A stretch of 64,000 nucleotides of DNA from Polynucleobacter meluiroseus (GTDB lineage: Bacteria; Pseudomonadota; Gammaproteobacteria; Burkholderiales; Burkholderiaceae): contig CAMCUP010000009.1 of the NCBI GenBank assembly GCA_945878885.1, positions 1 through 64,000 of the forward strand. The letters are read 5' to 3'. The notes under the pieces are model-generated. The model was not told the origin of the DNA. It was given only the letters and a program-made list of their open reading frames with translations, and made no database searches. A program made the translations under genes and the position numbers. Shown piece by piece: positions 1 to 13,203 of this stretch (position 1 is the first letter of the stretch; the number at the start of each line of letters is the position of its first letter).

Positions 1-62
1 AAGCGCTCAAGAAAGGGTACCTCATTAAAAAGTAGTGTGAGATTGGCGGCAAATTGGGGCAT
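1..62 (-). CDS. hyi: Hydroxypyruvate isomerase, N-terminal fragment (runs off the left edge)
   Basis: Only about 20 codons are visible. They read MPQFAANLTLLF followed by NEVPFLER, which matches the highly conserved beginning of the hydroxypyruvate isomerase family (Hyi, a TIM-barrel enzyme interconverting hydroxypyruvate and tartronate semialdehyde). An in-frame TAG lies 14 codons upstream and this is the first ATG after it. No clear Shine-Dalgarno is seen. The gene follows the Bug receptor by 48 bases on the same strand, so they may be co-transcribed. The identification rests on a short but characteristic stretch. Confidence 0.72.
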   Translation of the reverse strand, partial: MPQFAANLTLLFNEVPFLER

Positions 63-110
63 ATTCAGTGGGGCACTATCGGCATTGAAGTGAGCCTGCT
101 ACTTTTTGGT

Positions 111-1091
111 TTAATCAACTTTTGCACCAGAAGCCTTCACCAGCGCTCCCCACCGCGGGTAATCAGCACGTATTAAATCAGCAAATTGCTCTGGGCTTGT
201 AGGCATGGTATTGAAGCCCTGTTCTTCTAGCGAGCGCTTGGTATCAGGTTCATTGAGGATGGTGACAATTTCGCGATTGAGACGTTCAACAATGGGACGG
301 GGAGTTCCTGCGCGCACAAAAATGCCATTCCACACGATGGATACATAACCCTTCATACCAGCTTCATCCATGGTTGGCACGCCTGGCAATAAAGGCGAGC
401 GCTTTGCCGAGCCAACCCCTAATGCGCGCAACTTGCCGCTATTCACCAGCATCACAATGGCAGGAAGATTATTAAACATCATCGGCACTTGGCCACCCAG
501 CACATCGTTTAAGGCAGGCGGACCGCCCTTGTAAGGAACATGAAGCAAATCGATATCTGCTTGCATCTTAAATTGCTCTCCAGCTAAATGCATCGTATTG
601 CCATTACCAGCAGAGGCGTAGGCAATCACACCCGGTTTGGCCTTGGCGGCTGCTACCACATCGGCCACACTTTTATAGGGGGTGGCGATATTGACTACAA
701 GTACATTAGCCATTTCGTGAGTACCAGAAACTGGCTGTAGATCTTTCATCGGGTCATATGGCATTTGCTTGCCATATAAGTGCGGATTAATGGTGATGGT
801 ACTGGCAGAGCCAAGTAATATCATATACCCATCAGCTGGTACTTTAGCAACATATTCCGAGCCAATATTACCGTTAGCGCCAGGACGATTTTCAATTACT
901 ACTGGTTTACCAAGACGTTCACTTAATTTTTTTGCTAACTGGCGTGCGAATACGTCTGCCGCCCCTCCTGGAGGATAAGGCACCACATAGGTGATTGGTT
1001 TAGTTGGGTAATCACTCTGAGCGTTAGCTGAGAGAGATAAAAGGCAATTAAATATTCCCACAAGAAGTACTTTGCCAACAAATTGAATCAT
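111..1091 (-). CDS. Bug/TctC family tripartite tricarboxylate transporter substrate-binding protein
   Basis: A 326-residue periplasmic receptor. Residues 1-24 form a signal peptide with a hydrophobic core ending in SANAQ. The mature protein begins with the family hallmark YPTKPITYVVPYPPGG, where the PGG loop binds carboxylate ligands, followed by VVIENRPGANGNIG, also typical. Bug proteins deliver organic acids to TctAB-type transporters or act in sensing, and many are orphans, as here: no TctA or TctB gene is in view. The ligand cannot be told from sequence. The position between a possible oxalate decarboxylase and hydroxypyruvate isomerase suggests a small carboxylate (inference). A GAGG ribosome site precedes the ATG. 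Confidence 0.9.
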   Translation of the reverse strand: MIQFVGKVLLVGIFNCLLSLSANAQSDYPTKPITYVVPYPPGGAADVFARQLAKKLSERLGKPVVIENRPGANGNIGSEYVAKVPADGYMILLGSASTITINPHLYGKQMPYDPMKDLQPVSGTHEMANVLVVNIATPYKSVADVVAAAKAKPGVIAYASAGNGNTMHLAGEQFKMQADIDLLHVPYKGGPPALNDVLGGQVPMMFNNLPAIVMLVNSGKLRALGVGSAKRSPLLPGVPTMDEAGMKGYVSIVWNGIFVRAGTPRPIVERLNREIVTILNEPDTKRSLEEQGFNTMPTSPEQFADLIRADYPRWGALVKASGAKVD

Positions 1092-1207
1092 GTTTTCACC
1101 CTCATGTAATGGCGGCTTACCTAATTTAGGATTTACGAATATTACCGTGGTCCAACAAAAGTTTCTTTTCTTTTAGGCAATAATTTCTCAACAGACTCTA
1201 CTGGAAT

Positions 1208-2338
1208 TTATAAGCTTTTAGAAAGCGTGCTGACTGGATTGGTAGAAATCCATTGGTCTAGGTCCATCGATTGATAATCGCCCGCGTTAAATACAATCAG
1301 AATTTCAGCTGGGGTTACCGTCGAGGGGTTTTTTAGGGCATGTCCATATCCTAGCGGAACGTAGCCAATATCACCCTGATTTAATTTACTTACGCTTGCC
1401 TTACCGCCCGAAGCAAATACGGTCAGCTCCATCTCTCCTTTCAGCACAAATTGCCACTCATCTGCATTGGGGTGCCAGTGAAAGCCACGTAAACCGCCTG
1501 GCTCAAGAGTCATAACCCCTCCAGACATATCAAAGCTAGCGGGAAACTCTTTATTGGTCGCTAATTTAAGGCTGCCACCCTTACCTTCAGTAACTGGTTT
1601 TTGTCCTAATAAATTAAATATATGCGAAACCGGTATCGCCGGCGCGTTGGGGTTCAAGGAGTAAGCAGTTTTTAATGGTCCAGCATTTGGGTTATAGCGG
1701 GATATATACACTTCCTTTTTAGGCATTTGTTTAACTAATTGCTCCGAGCCAAAATATTGTGTAAGCTTATCTATTGGCGCTGTTGAAATCCAATCGCTTA
1801 GTTGAAATGAAGATTGTTCAGTAAACTTACCATTATTAAATACCAAAATAAATTTAGCTCCCTTTTGATCTAAGGCCTCAATACTATGGCCCCAGCCCTT
1901 AGGAAAAAACCAAATTCCCCCTGCTTCAACTTCAGCAATTTGAACTTGTCCCCAAGGATTTGTTAAGGTAATTCGGGTTTTGCCTTCGATCATGTAGGCC
2001 CACTCAGCTGCATCAGCATGCCAATGCAGCTCTCTGATTGCACCCGGCTGTAAATCCATATAAACACCAGCAATATTTTTACTTACAGGAAAGTTATAGC
2101 TACCAGCCTGTTTTACTTTGCCGCCATCATAGCTAGTTAAAGATGCTTTGCTTAAGGGGTAAGAAAAAGATGGCAAGCCTTTTCCATAAGTTGTGCCAGC
2201 CATGGATTTTGGACTCAATATGACAGCACTTGATGCTTGCTCGGGGGGTAACAACTTGGCCGCCTTCGGTGCAGAAGATTGCGCGCTGGCTTCAATTGTG
2301 ATCAGTAAAAATAGTGTCGAGAGTAGCTGAAATTTCAC
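1208..2338 (-). CDS. Exported bicupin, oxalate decarboxylase-like
   Basis: 376 residues with a signal peptide (1-19, ending ASA) and two cupin domains. Domain 1 has metal ligands H105, H107, E112 and H151; domain 2 has H287, H289, E294 and H333 (HWHPNADEWQ). The tandem arrangement, length and surrounding sequence match oxalate decarboxylase OxdC (Mn enzyme, oxalate to formate and CO2). The lid segment, SENST in OxdC, reads TEQSS here (173-177). It keeps the glutamate (E174) that favours decarboxylase over oxidase chemistry. Start is GTG; an ATG start is not available nearby. Unlike cytosolic OxdC it should be periplasmic. Substrate is inferred; other bicupins of this type are possible. Confidence 0.8.
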   Translation of the reverse strand: MKFQLLSTLFLLITIEASAQSSAPKAAKLLPPEQASSAVILSPKSMAGTTYGKGLPSFSYPLSKASLTSYDGGKVKQAGSYNFPVSKNIAGVYMDLQPGAIRELHWHADAAEWAYMIEGKTRITLTNPWGQVQIAEVEAGGIWFFPKGWGHSIEALDQKGAKFILVFNNGKFTEQSSFQLSDWISTAPIDKLTQYFGSEQLVKQMPKKEVYISRYNPNAGPLKTAYSLNPNAPAIPVSHIFNLLGQKPVTEGKGGSLKLATNKEFPASFDMSGGVMTLEPGGLRGFHWHPNADEWQFVLKGEMELTVFASGGKASVSKLNQGDIGYVPLGYGHALKNPSTVTPAEILIVFNAGDYQSMDLDQWISTNPVSTLSKSL

Positions 2339-2414
2339 TTTAGCACTTTCTTTTTTTGTTTAAGTTCATCAAGAAAGGGTATAAAAGCACCCTAGCAAAC
2401 CTATTCAGGTATTA

Positions 2415-2440
2415 AATAAAAAAAGGCTCGTAAACCTTTG
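2415..2440 (-). terminator. Intrinsic terminator of the tRNA Ala-Glu-Asp unit
   Basis: Read on the minus strand, AAAGG and CCTTT form a 5-bp stem around an 8-base loop, followed directly by TTTTATTT. It lies 16 bases past the 3' end of tRNA-Asp, where a tRNA transcript should end. The stem is short, so the call is moderate. Confidence 0.45.
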
Positions 2441-2455
2441 TTTTATAGTGATATT

Positions 2456-2532
2456 TGGCGGAGCGGACGGGACTCGAACCCGCGACCCCCGGCGTGACAG
2501 GCCGATATTCTAACCAACTGAACTACCGCTCC
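2456..2532 (-). tRNA. tRNA-Asp (GTC)
   Basis: Complete cloverleaf of 77 bases including encoded CCA. The acceptor GGAGCGG pairs with CCGCTCC, the T-arm has GTTCGAGTC, and the anticodon loop CTGTCAC gives GTC. It is the last of three tRNA genes on the minus strand between gltX and the cupin gene. Confidence 0.97.
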
Positions 2533-2601
2533 AAATACTGCACTTCATTTACAACGTCACTGTAAAACAAGACTACTTGCTTAATAGCACTAAACCAAAA
2601 C

Positions 2602-2677
2602 TGGCGTCCCCAGGGGGATTCGAACCCCCGTACTCACCGTGAAAGGGTGATGTCCTAGGCCTCTAGACGATGGGGAC
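2602..2677 (-). tRNA. tRNA-Glu (TTC)
   Basis: Complete 76-base tRNA with encoded CCA. The acceptor is GTCCCCA and the anticodon loop CTTTCAC gives TTC. It lies just downstream of gltX, the synthetase that charges it, on the same strand. Confidence 0.97.
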
Positions 2678-2700
2678 TTGGACTAATTTGTTCAAAATAG

Positions 2701-2776
<76 letters not shown>

Positions 2777-2895
2777 GCGTTAAATCGCTTGAACCCTCTA
2801 AATATCTAACCGCATATTCAAAACAAAACGTGATTTTAGCCTATTTTTAATTCCTAGCTTGTTCTGTTGAAGTATTTGGCGTTGTGTTTAGCCTA

Positions 2896-4302
2896 TTAGC
2901 TGGATTCACCTAGCGCCCGATCAAGCCGTTCGATACAGGCTTTGCGCCCCATAATAGCCATCACCGCATCAATTGCAGGGGTTTGGGTAGTAGCAAATAA
3001 AGCATAGCGCAAGGGCATAGCCAAAACAGGCATTTTTATTTGATGTTGCGCTAAGATTGCTTTAATGGCTGCCGCATAGGCTTCTTTTGATGCTTCACAG
3101 CCCTCAATTGCGTGCCTTAGATCGCTTAAAGCAGGCTTAATAGTTGGCGGAATATGAGCGGCAATCTGCGCTGCAGAATGTTGAGGTGCGGGCGCATAAA
3201 ATAATTTAGCGCCATCCGCAATTTCTAATAAGGTATTGGCTCGATCTTTTAACAGTCCTACTACTTGCTCAAAATTAGGGCCCCGATGAACATCAATACC
3301 GCGTTCTTCGGCGAAGGGCCTCACCAATTCGGCTAAGCGTGCCAGATCAGCCTGTTGAATGTAATGATGATTCAACCAAAGTAATTTTTCAGGATTATGT
3401 TGGGCTGGCGAACGGCCTAAATGTGCTAATTCAAACCAGGCGACAAACTGTTCTTTAGAAAATATTTCGGCATCACCGTGGGCCCAACCCAACCGTGCCA
3501 AGTAATTCAGAATTGCTTCAGGCAAATAACCAGCTTTTTGGTAATCACGCACACTCATTGCGCCATTACGTTTACTCATTTTTTCACCCGACTCATTTAA
3601 AACCGTGGGCAAATGTGCATATACCGGTGGAGTACCACCCAAGGCACGCATGATATTAATTTGGCGCGGGGTATTATTTACGTGATCATCGCCGCGAATA
3701 ACGTGCGTAATTTGCATATCTAGATCGTCTACTACGACACAAAAATTATAGGTGGGCGTACCATCGCTACGTGCAATTACTAAATCATCTAGCTCTTCAT
3801 TGCTAATTTCAATTAAACCCTTTACTGCATCTTGCCAAGCAACGCTGCCACTAAGAGAATTTTTAAAGCGAATTACGGGACTGATTCCAACCGGAGGCTC
3901 TGGTAATATTTTTTCGGGTTCTGGGCGCCATAGACCGTTATAGCGAGGCTTTTCTTTGTTGGCAACTTGCTCATCCCGCAAAGCATTTAATTCAAGCTCA
4001 CTCATATAACAATGATAGGCTAACCCAGCATTGAGTAATTCTTGAATTACGGCCCGATAACGATCTAGACGTTGCATTTGATAAATCGGCCCCTCATCGG
4101 GATCAAGCCCTAGCCAATGCATACCCTCAAGAATGACCTCAACTGCCTCTAGGGATGAGCGTTCTTGATCGGTATCTTCAATACGTAAAATAAATTGACC
4201 CTGATGATGCTGCGCAAAGGCCCAAGGATACAAGGCGCTACGCAAATTACCTAAATGAATAAAGCCGGTAGGGCTGGGGGCAAAACGGGTACGGATAGTC
4301 AT
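2896..4302 (-). CDS. gltX: Glutamyl-tRNA synthetase
   Basis: 468 residues, normal for GluRS (about 470). Class I signatures are clear: the HIGH-type motif in [19 protein letters not shown] near residue 8-25, and KMSKRNG near residue 245. It charges tRNA-Glu with glutamate in the cytosol. The gene is divergent from hslO and is followed by a tRNA cluster that includes tRNA-Glu. The start ATG lies 55 bases from the chosen hslO start. Confidence 0.97.
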   Translation of the reverse strand: MTIRTRFAPSPTGFIHLGNLRSALYPWAFAQHHQGQFILRIEDTDQERSSLEAVEVILEGMHWLGLDPDEGPIYQMQRLDRYRAVIQELLNAGLAYHCYMSELELNALRDEQVANKEKPRYNGLWRPEPEKILPEPPVGISPVIRFKNSLSGSVAWQDAVKGLIEISNEELDDLVIARSDGTPTYNFCVVVDDLDMQITHVIRGDDHVNNTPRQINIMRALGGTPPVYAHLPTVLNESGEKMSKRNGAMSVRDYQKAGYLPEAILNYLARLGWAHGDAEIFSKEQFVAWFELAHLGRSPAQHNPEKLLWLNHHYIQQADLARLAELVRPFAEERGIDVHRGPNFEQVVGLLKDRANTLLEIADGAKLFYAPAPQHSAAQIAAHIPPTIKPALSDLRHAIEGCEASKEAYAAAIKAILAQHQIKMPVLAMPLRYALFATTQTPAIDAVMAIMGRKACIERLDRALGESS

Positions 4303-4357
4303 ATTGCTTATTATCTCAGGTCATGAGCTATTTTCTAAAAGCGTGCATACTTTACAG

Positions 4358-5326
4358 ATGAATCAGTTACTTGTATTTATTTGCGATGGGGCACCAGTAC
4401 GAGGAGAAATCGTCAGCATAGGCAGTGTTTGGCAAGCTATTTTAGAGCACCGCACTGAGCCTTTAGCGGTGCGTAAACTCTTAGGCGACTTTGTCTCGGC
4501 CGCAGCCCTGCTAAGCGCAAGCTTAAAGTTTGACGGCACTTTAATTATTCAAGCGCAAAGCAAGGGGCCCGTTTCTCTGCTAGTAGTGGAATGTACGGCT
4601 AATTTAACGCTACGCGCAACAGTAAAATTAGCACCCGATTGCGGCGAAATTAATGAGACCGCTACCCTTAGTGAATTACTAGATGCAGATCATACCGGCC
4701 GCTTAGTTATCACCTTAGATGCAGCTGAGCGGAAGCCTGGACAAGCCCCTTATCAAGGTATTGTGGCTCTTCAACAAGAAGATTTAGCAGAACGAGCAAA
4801 ATCTGTAACCTCTGTAGCCGAGGCCATCATGCTCTATATGCGTAATTCCGAACAATTGGATACGCGCATTTGGTTAGCTAGTGACGATGCAAGTTTAGGT
4901 GGTTTGTTATTACAACGCTTACCGAACTCCAGTGGACATGCTCACTTAGATGACGACTTAGCAACCGAGGGCTGGAAGCGCATTCAGTTATTAGGCGAAA
5001 CGATCACTGCTAAAGAGTTGCTAACGCTTGAGCCAGAAACTAACTTGCGCCGACTCTTCCTTGAAGAATCAGCAAGCGCAGGGGTGCGAAGTTTCCCTAA
5101 GCGCTCAGTACAATTTGCCTGTCGTTGTTCACGTCAAAAAGTGGCCGATGTATTAAGGATGCTGGGCGAGCCAGAAGTAAATGGCTTGTTAGCAGAGCGT
5201 GGCGATGTTGAAACGATCTGCGACTTTTGTGGCAAAACCTATACCTTTGATCTGGTTGATTGTCGCCAAGTATTCAAAACTGATTTGTTAAGCGATGCCA
5301 CTAGACCAGCCACAAAAGGGCATTAA
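4358..5326 (+). CDS. hslO: Hsp33 redox-regulated chaperone
   Basis: About 322 residues. Hsp33 is a holdase that is activated when its C-terminal zinc site is oxidised. The zinc site is present as CRC and CDFC (CxC...CxxC), and the N-terminal part (VRGEIVSIG...) matches the family. An in-frame TTG at 4304 would add 18 residues unlike the family. I prefer the ATG at 4358 because Hsp33 proteins normally begin a few residues before the conserved VRGE segment. Divergent from gltX and convergent with ftsB (13 bases between stops). Confidence 0.93.
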   Translation: MNQLLVFICDGAPVRGEIVSIGSVWQAILEHRTEPLAVRKLLGDFVSAAALLSASLKFDGTLIIQAQSKGPVSLLVVECTANLTLRATVKLAPDCGEINETATLSELLDADHTGRLVITLDAAERKPGQAPYQGIVALQQEDLAERAKSVTSVAEAIMLYMRNSEQLDTRIWLASDDASLGGLLLQRLPNSSGHAHLDDDLATEGWKRIQLLGETITAKELLTLEPETNLRRLFLEESASAGVRSFPKRSVQFACRCSRQKVADVLRMLGEPEVNGLLAERGDVETICDFCGKTYTFDLVDCRQVFKTDLLSDATRPATKGH

Positions 5327-5339
5327 AGCCCTACCAGAT

Positions 5340-5663
5340 TTATTTCTTAGGCAGTACTGTATCTTTGGCACTACTTGGCGCTAAGGGATTTTCAGCGGGC
5401 AAAATTTGTACAAAGTATTCTCCCTCTTTGAGCATGCCGTGCTCGGTGCGAGCCCGCTCTTCAATTGCGCGGGTGCCCTCTTTTAAATCTTTTACATCGC
5501 CACTTAATTTTGCATTACGTAGAGTAAGTGCCTGATTTCTTGCTTGTTGGGCAGTAAGTTGGCCTTCCATCTCGTAGACCCTTAGCCACCCTCCTTTACC
5601 AAGCCATAAAGGGTATTGAATGCCTATAAAAAGCAGCAGCATCGAGTAAACAATAATTCTCAT
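5340..5663 (-). CDS. ftsB: Cell division protein FtsB
   Basis: 107 residues with one N-terminal membrane segment (about 3-20) and then a coiled-coil (residues 30-70, spaced leucines) ending in a conserved [18 protein letters not shown] segment. This is the layout of FtsB, the bitopic protein that forms the FtsQLB complex and signals septal peptidoglycan synthesis. Position directly after eno is the usual one in beta- and gammaproteobacteria and supports the call. Confidence 0.92.
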   Translation of the reverse strand: MRIIVYSMLLLFIGIQYPLWLGKGGWLRVYEMEGQLTAQQARNQALTLRNAKLSGDVKDLKEGTRAIEERARTEHGMLKEGEYFVQILPAENPLAPSSAKDTVLPKK

Positions 5664-5742
5664 GTTTTAGATGGTAGCGGTATTGAGATGAAATGGCTAT
5701 GGGGATGAAATAGTTATTAGAACTAAATGATGATGATGAAAC

Positions 5743-7053
<1,311 letters not shown>

Positions 7054-7925
7054 TTAAAAATCATGTTCAATCAAGATACGGTCTTTTTTGACAACTGTGT
7101 CAATGGCCAATAGTGACTCAAGCAATTCTCGCATGCGATTTAATGGCACTGCATTAGGCCCATCAGAAAGAGCTTTTGAAGGATCAGGATGAGTTTCCAT
7201 AAAAATGCCACTAATACCAACCGCAACGGCGGCGCGTGCCAAGACAGGTACAAATTCACGTTGGCCGCCACTACTACTTCCTTGACCACCCGGTAACTGT
7301 ACTGAATGCGTGGCATCAAATACTACAGGGGCTTTTGTCGAACGCAATATCGCTAAACTACGCATATCGGAAACTAAATTATTGTATCCAAAAGTCGTCC
7401 CTCGCTCACACACCATAAACTGTTGTGGCAAGCCTTTTTCTTGAGCGGCTTCACGTGCTTTGTCGATCACATTAAACATTTCTTGCGGCGACAAAAACTG
7501 GCCTTTTTTAATATTTACTGGCTTGCCACTTTGCGCACATGCCCGAATAAAATCGGTTTGCCGACATAAAAATGCAGGCGTTTGCAAAATATCGACAATC
7601 GCTGCGACCGGAGCAATTTCAGGAATATCATGCACATCGGTAAGTACGGGTACCCCAATTTGTTTTTTTACCTTGTCTAAAATTTCTAATCCCCGCTCCA
7701 TACCTAGGCCACGATAAGCACTACCGGATGAACGGTTAGCCTTATCAAAAGATGATTTGTATATAAAGTGGATTCCTAGGGAGCTGGTCATGGCTTTTAA
7801 TTCGCCAGCAATGTCAAGGGCAGATTGCTCAGATTCAATCACGCAAGGACCCGCAATTAAAAAGAGGGGTTGATTAAGGCCAATTTCAAAGCCACATAAA
7901 TTCATTGGTGTAAGCGGCATCATCA

Positions 7926-7926
<1 letters not shown>
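7054..7926 (-). CDS. kdsA: 2-dehydro-3-deoxyphosphooctonate aldolase (KDO-8-phosphate synthase)
   Basis: 290 residues. Condenses arabinose-5-phosphate with phosphoenolpyruvate to make KDO-8-P for lipopolysaccharide. Conserved [34 protein letters not shown] and [11 protein letters not shown] are visible. The ATG overlaps the pyrG stop by one base (TAATG), pointing to translational coupling. Two further ATG codons follow immediately; the first is preferred because of the coupling. Confidence 0.97.
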
Positions 7927-9590
<1,664 letters not shown>

Positions 9591-9779
9591 TTAGGCTCGG
9601 TTGGAAATCGTAATTATACCGATACCAGGCAATAACACACCAAATTATGCAAAATTCCCTAGCCACCCTTAATCTTGAAATTACTGCACCAAACCAGTGG
9701 GAAAGTGGTGCCGACGGGGCGCCAACGATTTACAATGGGGGGTCTTAATGGAGTCAAAAACTTACCTCGAGGATGAATG

Positions 9780-12365
9780 ATGTTAGAAAGCTACAACACC
9801 CAAGTTGCTGAACGTGCTGCCCTTGGTATTCCACCTCTGCCCCTGACTAAAGATCAAACGGCATTATTGCTCGGCCTACTAAAAAATCCGCCAACCGGTA
9901 CCGAAAAACAGCTGGTTGATTTAATTACCTATCGGGTGCCTGCAGGCGTTGATGAAGCTGCCAAGGTTAAAGCTGAGTTTCTCGATAAGGTAGCTAAGGG
10001 TGAAGAAAAAACACCCCTGCTCTCACGCATTGAGGCAACAGAATTGCTCGGCACAATGCTTGGGGGTTACAACATCAAACCCTTGGTTGATTTATTAAGC
10101 GATGCGCAATGTGGCGCAACTGCGGCTGCGGTATTGAAAAAGACCCTCCTGATGTTCGATTACTTTAATGACGTGCAAGAGCTAGCCGAAAAAGGGAATG
10201 TTAATGCCAAGGCTGTAATGCAAAGTTGGGCTGATGCTGAATGGTTTACCAGCCGTCCTGCCGTACCAGAAAGCATGATTCTGACTGTTTTTAAAGTCAC
10301 TGGTGAAACCAATACAGATGATTTATCACCCGCACCAGATGCGTGGAGTCGTCCCGATATTCCCTTGCATGCCACGGTAATGTTAAAAAACCCGCGGGCT
10401 GGAATCGAGCCCGATGAAGTCGGTGTGCGTGGTCCCATGAAACAAATTGTTGAGCTACAAAAAAAAGGTCATCAAATTGCTTATGTGGGCGATGTAGTCG
10501 GCACTGGTTCTTCTCGCAAATCGGCCACCAATTCGGTGCTGTGGTGGACTGGTCAAGATATTCCCTTTGTACCCAATAAACGTTTTGGTGGCGTTTGCTT
10601 AGGTGGAAAAATTGCGCCAATCTTTTTTAACACAATGGAAGATGCTGGCGCATTGCCGATTGAGTTAGACGTATCACAAATGAATATGGGCGATGTAATT
10701 GATTTACGTCCCTATGAAGGCAAAGCACTAAAAGATGGAAAAGTCATTGCTGAATTCAAACTAAAATCGCCAGTCATTTTGGATGAAGTGCGCGCTGGTG
10801 GACGAATTCCGCTCATCGTTGGCCGAGGCCTTACTGCAAAAGCAAGAACTGCCATGGGCTTAGCAGCATCTACTGAATTTCGTGTACCTGTTACGCCGCC
10901 CGATCAGCAAAAAGGTTTTAGCTTGGCGCAAAAGATTGTGGGCCGCGCCTGTGGCCTACCAGAGGGTCAAGGTGTCCTTCCTGGAACATATTGTGAGCCC
11001 CACATGACTACCGTAGGATCGCAAGATACAACTGGCCCAATGACACGAGATGAACTAAAAGATTTAGCCTGTCTAGGTTTTTCAGCCGATTTAGTCATGC
11101 AGTCTTTTTGCCATACCTCGGCCTACCCAAAACCTGTCGACATTCGTACCCATCACGAATTACCTGCTTTTATGACTAACCGTGGTGGGGTCTCCTTGCA
11201 TCCTGGCGATGGTGTAATTCATAGTTGGCTCAACCGATTATTGCTGCCCGATACCTGTGGTACAGGTGGCGATAGCCATACCCGCTTTCCAATTGGCATT
11301 TCATTTCCCGCTGGATCTGGGTTGGTTGCGTTTGCTGCAGCAACTGGGGTTATGCCGCTCGATATGCCCGAGTCGGTCTTAATTCGCTTCAAGGGCAAAA
11401 TGCAACCCGGTATTACCTTACGCGACTTAGTTAATGCCATCCCTCTATATGCCATTAAACGTGGCTTACTCACAGTAGAAAAAACCGGCAAGAAAAATGT
11501 ATTCTCTGGTCGTATTTTAGAAATTGAAGGCCTACCTGATTTAAAAGTAGAACAAGCCTTTGAACTCTCTGATGCCTCTGCCGAGCGGTCGGCTGGTGGC
11601 TGCACTGTGCACTTAAATAAAGAACCCATCATCGAATACATGCGCTCAAATATCACGCTAATGAAGTGGATGATTGCCAATGGGTATGAAGATAAGCGCA
11701 CTTTAGGTCGACGTATTAAAGCCATGGAAGCCTGGATTGCCAACCCGCAATTATTAAAAGCGGATGAAAATGCAACTTACGCTGAAGTCATTGAAATTAA
11801 TATTGATGACATCAAAGAACCTATTCTTGCTTGTCCTAACGATCCAGATGATGTGAAATTCTTGTCCGAAGTTGCTGGTGTAAAAATCGATGAGGTCTTT
11901 ATTGGCTCATGCATGACTAATATTGGCCACTTTCGTGCCGCAGGAAAAGTGCTTGAAGGTAAAACGGATATTCCCACCCGGTTATGGATTGCACCCCCCA
12001 CCAAAATGGATGCAATGATTCTTACCGAAGAAGGTTATTACGGCATCTTAGGCCGTACTGGGGCGCGCCTTGAATCGCCAGGCTGCTCTTTATGCATGGG
12101 CAATCAAGCACAAATGCGCAAAGGCGCTACCGCTGTGTCAACCTCAACCCGCAATTTCCCTAATCGTTTAGGTATCGATACACACGTTTATTTGGCGTCA
12201 GCAGAATTAGCCGCAGTCGCTGCACTCTTAGGGCGCTTACCAACTCCTAAAGAATATTTAGAACAAGTCGCTGCACTCGATAGTAAATCGTCTGAAGTGT
12301 ACCGATATATGAATTTTGACAAAATAAAAAGCTTTAGTGAAATGGCTGATACCGTTACAGTCTAA
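9780..12365 (+). CDS. acnB: Bifunctional aconitate hydratase 2 / 2-methylisocitrate dehydratase
   Basis: 861 residues, matching AcnB (about 865), with the AcnB order: HEAT-like domain first, swivel domain ([16 protein letters not shown] segment near 170), then the iron-sulfur catalytic domains. Cluster cysteines lie in CMTNIGHF and PGCSLCMGN near residues 710 and 770-775. It isomerises citrate in the TCA cycle and can act in the methylcitrate cycle. An ATG three bases earlier (9777) is in frame. I chose 9780 because [16 protein letters not shown] aligns with the family start and the GAGG site at 9769-9772 is then 7 bases away. A 10-codon ORF ends on this start codon (see findings). Confidence 0.96.
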   Translation: MLESYNTQVAERAALGIPPLPLTKDQTALLLGLLKNPPTGTEKQLVDLITYRVPAGVDEAAKVKAEFLDKVAKGEEKTPLLSRIEATELLGTMLGGYNIKPLVDLLSDAQCGATAAAVLKKTLLMFDYFNDVQELAEKGNVNAKAVMQSWADAEWFTSRPAVPESMILTVFKVTGETNTDDLSPAPDAWSRPDIPLHATVMLKNPRAGIEPDEVGVRGPMKQIVELQKKGHQIAYVGDVVGTGSSRKSATNSVLWWTGQDIPFVPNKRFGGVCLGGKIAPIFFNTMEDAGALPIELDVSQMNMGDVIDLRPYEGKALKDGKVIAEFKLKSPVILDEVRAGGRIPLIVGRGLTAKARTAMGLAASTEFRVPVTPPDQQKGFSLAQKIVGRACGLPEGQGVLPGTYCEPHMTTVGSQDTTGPMTRDELKDLACLGFSADLVMQSFCHTSAYPKPVDIRTHHELPAFMTNRGGVSLHPGDGVIHSWLNRLLLPDTCGTGGDSHTRFPIGISFPAGSGLVAFAAATGVMPLDMPESVLIRFKGKMQPGITLRDLVNAIPLYAIKRGLLTVEKTGKKNVFSGRILEIEGLPDLKVEQAFELSDASAERSAGGCTVHLNKEPIIEYMRSNITLMKWMIANGYEDKRTLGRRIKAMEAWIANPQLLKADENATYAEVIEINIDDIKEPILACPNDPDDVKFLSEVAGVKIDEVFIGSCMTNIGHFRAAGKVLEGKTDIPTRLWIAPPTKMDAMILTEEGYYGILGRTGARLESPGCSLCMGNQAQMRKGATAVSTSTRNFPNRLGIDTHVYLASAELAAVAALLGRLPTPKEYLEQVAALDSKSSEVYRYMNFDKIKSFSEMADTVTV

Positions 12366-12403
12366 CTCGTAATTTTGCGCAATTTATTCTTGCGCTGCAC
12401 CTG

Positions 12404-13189
12404 TTAAATCTCCAATGCCAGATCTTGTCTGGCATTGGCATTTCTGAGGCCTTTAGCCCATGTTGCAGTAACCAAGCCAGTTTGTGCCTGAATTAATTGC
12501 GCACGCTTTTTAATACTTTTCCATTCTGCATAAATATGTGGGCCTTTAAAAGCAATTGCTACCGCATTGCAATCGTGTGACTCAGGAAATAACAACACTC
12601 GATCATGAAATGCTTTACAAATATTTTTGAGGTTACGTTTAAAGCTTTTATGTTGTGAAAATAAATTAACTGTCATCACCCCAGGACTGCGTAAAACCCC
12701 ATAGCAGCCCTGATAAAACTCGAGCGAGCTTAGTACTGGGCCCTCGGCGGCTACATCATAGAGGTCAACTTGTAAGGCATCATATTGCTCAGTATTTGTA
12801 GCAGAAAGTACGAATTCCAAGGCATTGCTTTGCCTCACTTCTAGGCGCCGATCATCATCGGGCAGATAAAACATGGTACGAGCTGCAATAATTACTGCTG
12901 GATTTAGTTCAATTGCAGTAGTTTTTACTGCTGCGCAATAACGGTGCTGAAACTTTGCCAGGGCACCGGTGCCAAGCCCTAATTGAGCCACTTGTAGCCC
13001 AGGGCGGGTTTCTAAAAATAATAACCAAGCCATCATTTGTTGGTTGTAATCCAAATAAATTTCATCAGGATCATTTAAGCGCATGGCACCTTGAATTAAA
13101 TCGCTGCCAAAATGTAAATACCGAATTCCACCGGATTCTGAAAAGGTTACTGGCTCTAGCGCCAAGCTACGTGATTTTGATAACGCCAT
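12404..13189 (-). CDS. Spermidine synthase-like methyltransferase-fold protein
   Basis: 261 residues with a Rossmann-type SAM-binding motif QLGLGTGALAKF (near 80-92), an acidic residue after the second strand (AIELNPAV) and the LQVDLYD segment. This resembles SpeE-like aminopropyltransferases, but polyamine-binding residues are not clearly recognisable, so substrate is uncertain. The ATG at 13189 follows a GAGG site; an in-frame TTG one codon earlier is less likely. It lies only 14 bases downstream of the purL stop and is likely co-transcribed. Convergent with acnB. Confidence 0.8.
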   Translation of the reverse strand: MALSKSRSLALEPVTFSESGGIRYLHFGSDLIQGAMRLNDPDEIYLDYNQQMMAWLLFLETRPGLQVAQLGLGTGALAKFQHRYCAAVKTTAIELNPAVIIAARTMFYLPDDDRRLEVRQSNALEFVLSATNTEQYDALQVDLYDVAAEGPVLSSLEFYQGCYGVLRSPGVMTVNLFSQHKSFKRNLKNICKAFHDRVLLFPESHDCNAVAIAFKGPHIYAEWKSIKKRAQLIQAQTGLVTATWAKGLRNANARQDLALEI

Positions 13190-13203
13190 CAAGACTTGCC
13201 TCG

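Noticed and set aside
4304-4357. TTG-started N-terminal extension of hslO
   Set aside because: The extra 18 residues are unlike Hsp33 and the TTG abuts the gltX start; ATG 4358 is preferred.
5664-5742. Repeated GATGAAAT words between ftsB and eno
   Set aside because: Short, imperfect and few; no sign of a regulatory array or a gene.
11219-11743. 174-codon open frame on the minus strand opposite acnB
   Set aside because: It lies wholly inside the well-supported acnB gene; its product has no recognisable domain, signal or ribosome site.
12377-12395. Inverted repeat GCGCAA / TTGCGC between acnB and the spermidine-synthase-like gene
   Set aside because: It could be a bidirectional terminator, but there is no T-tract on either side and the stem is only six bases.
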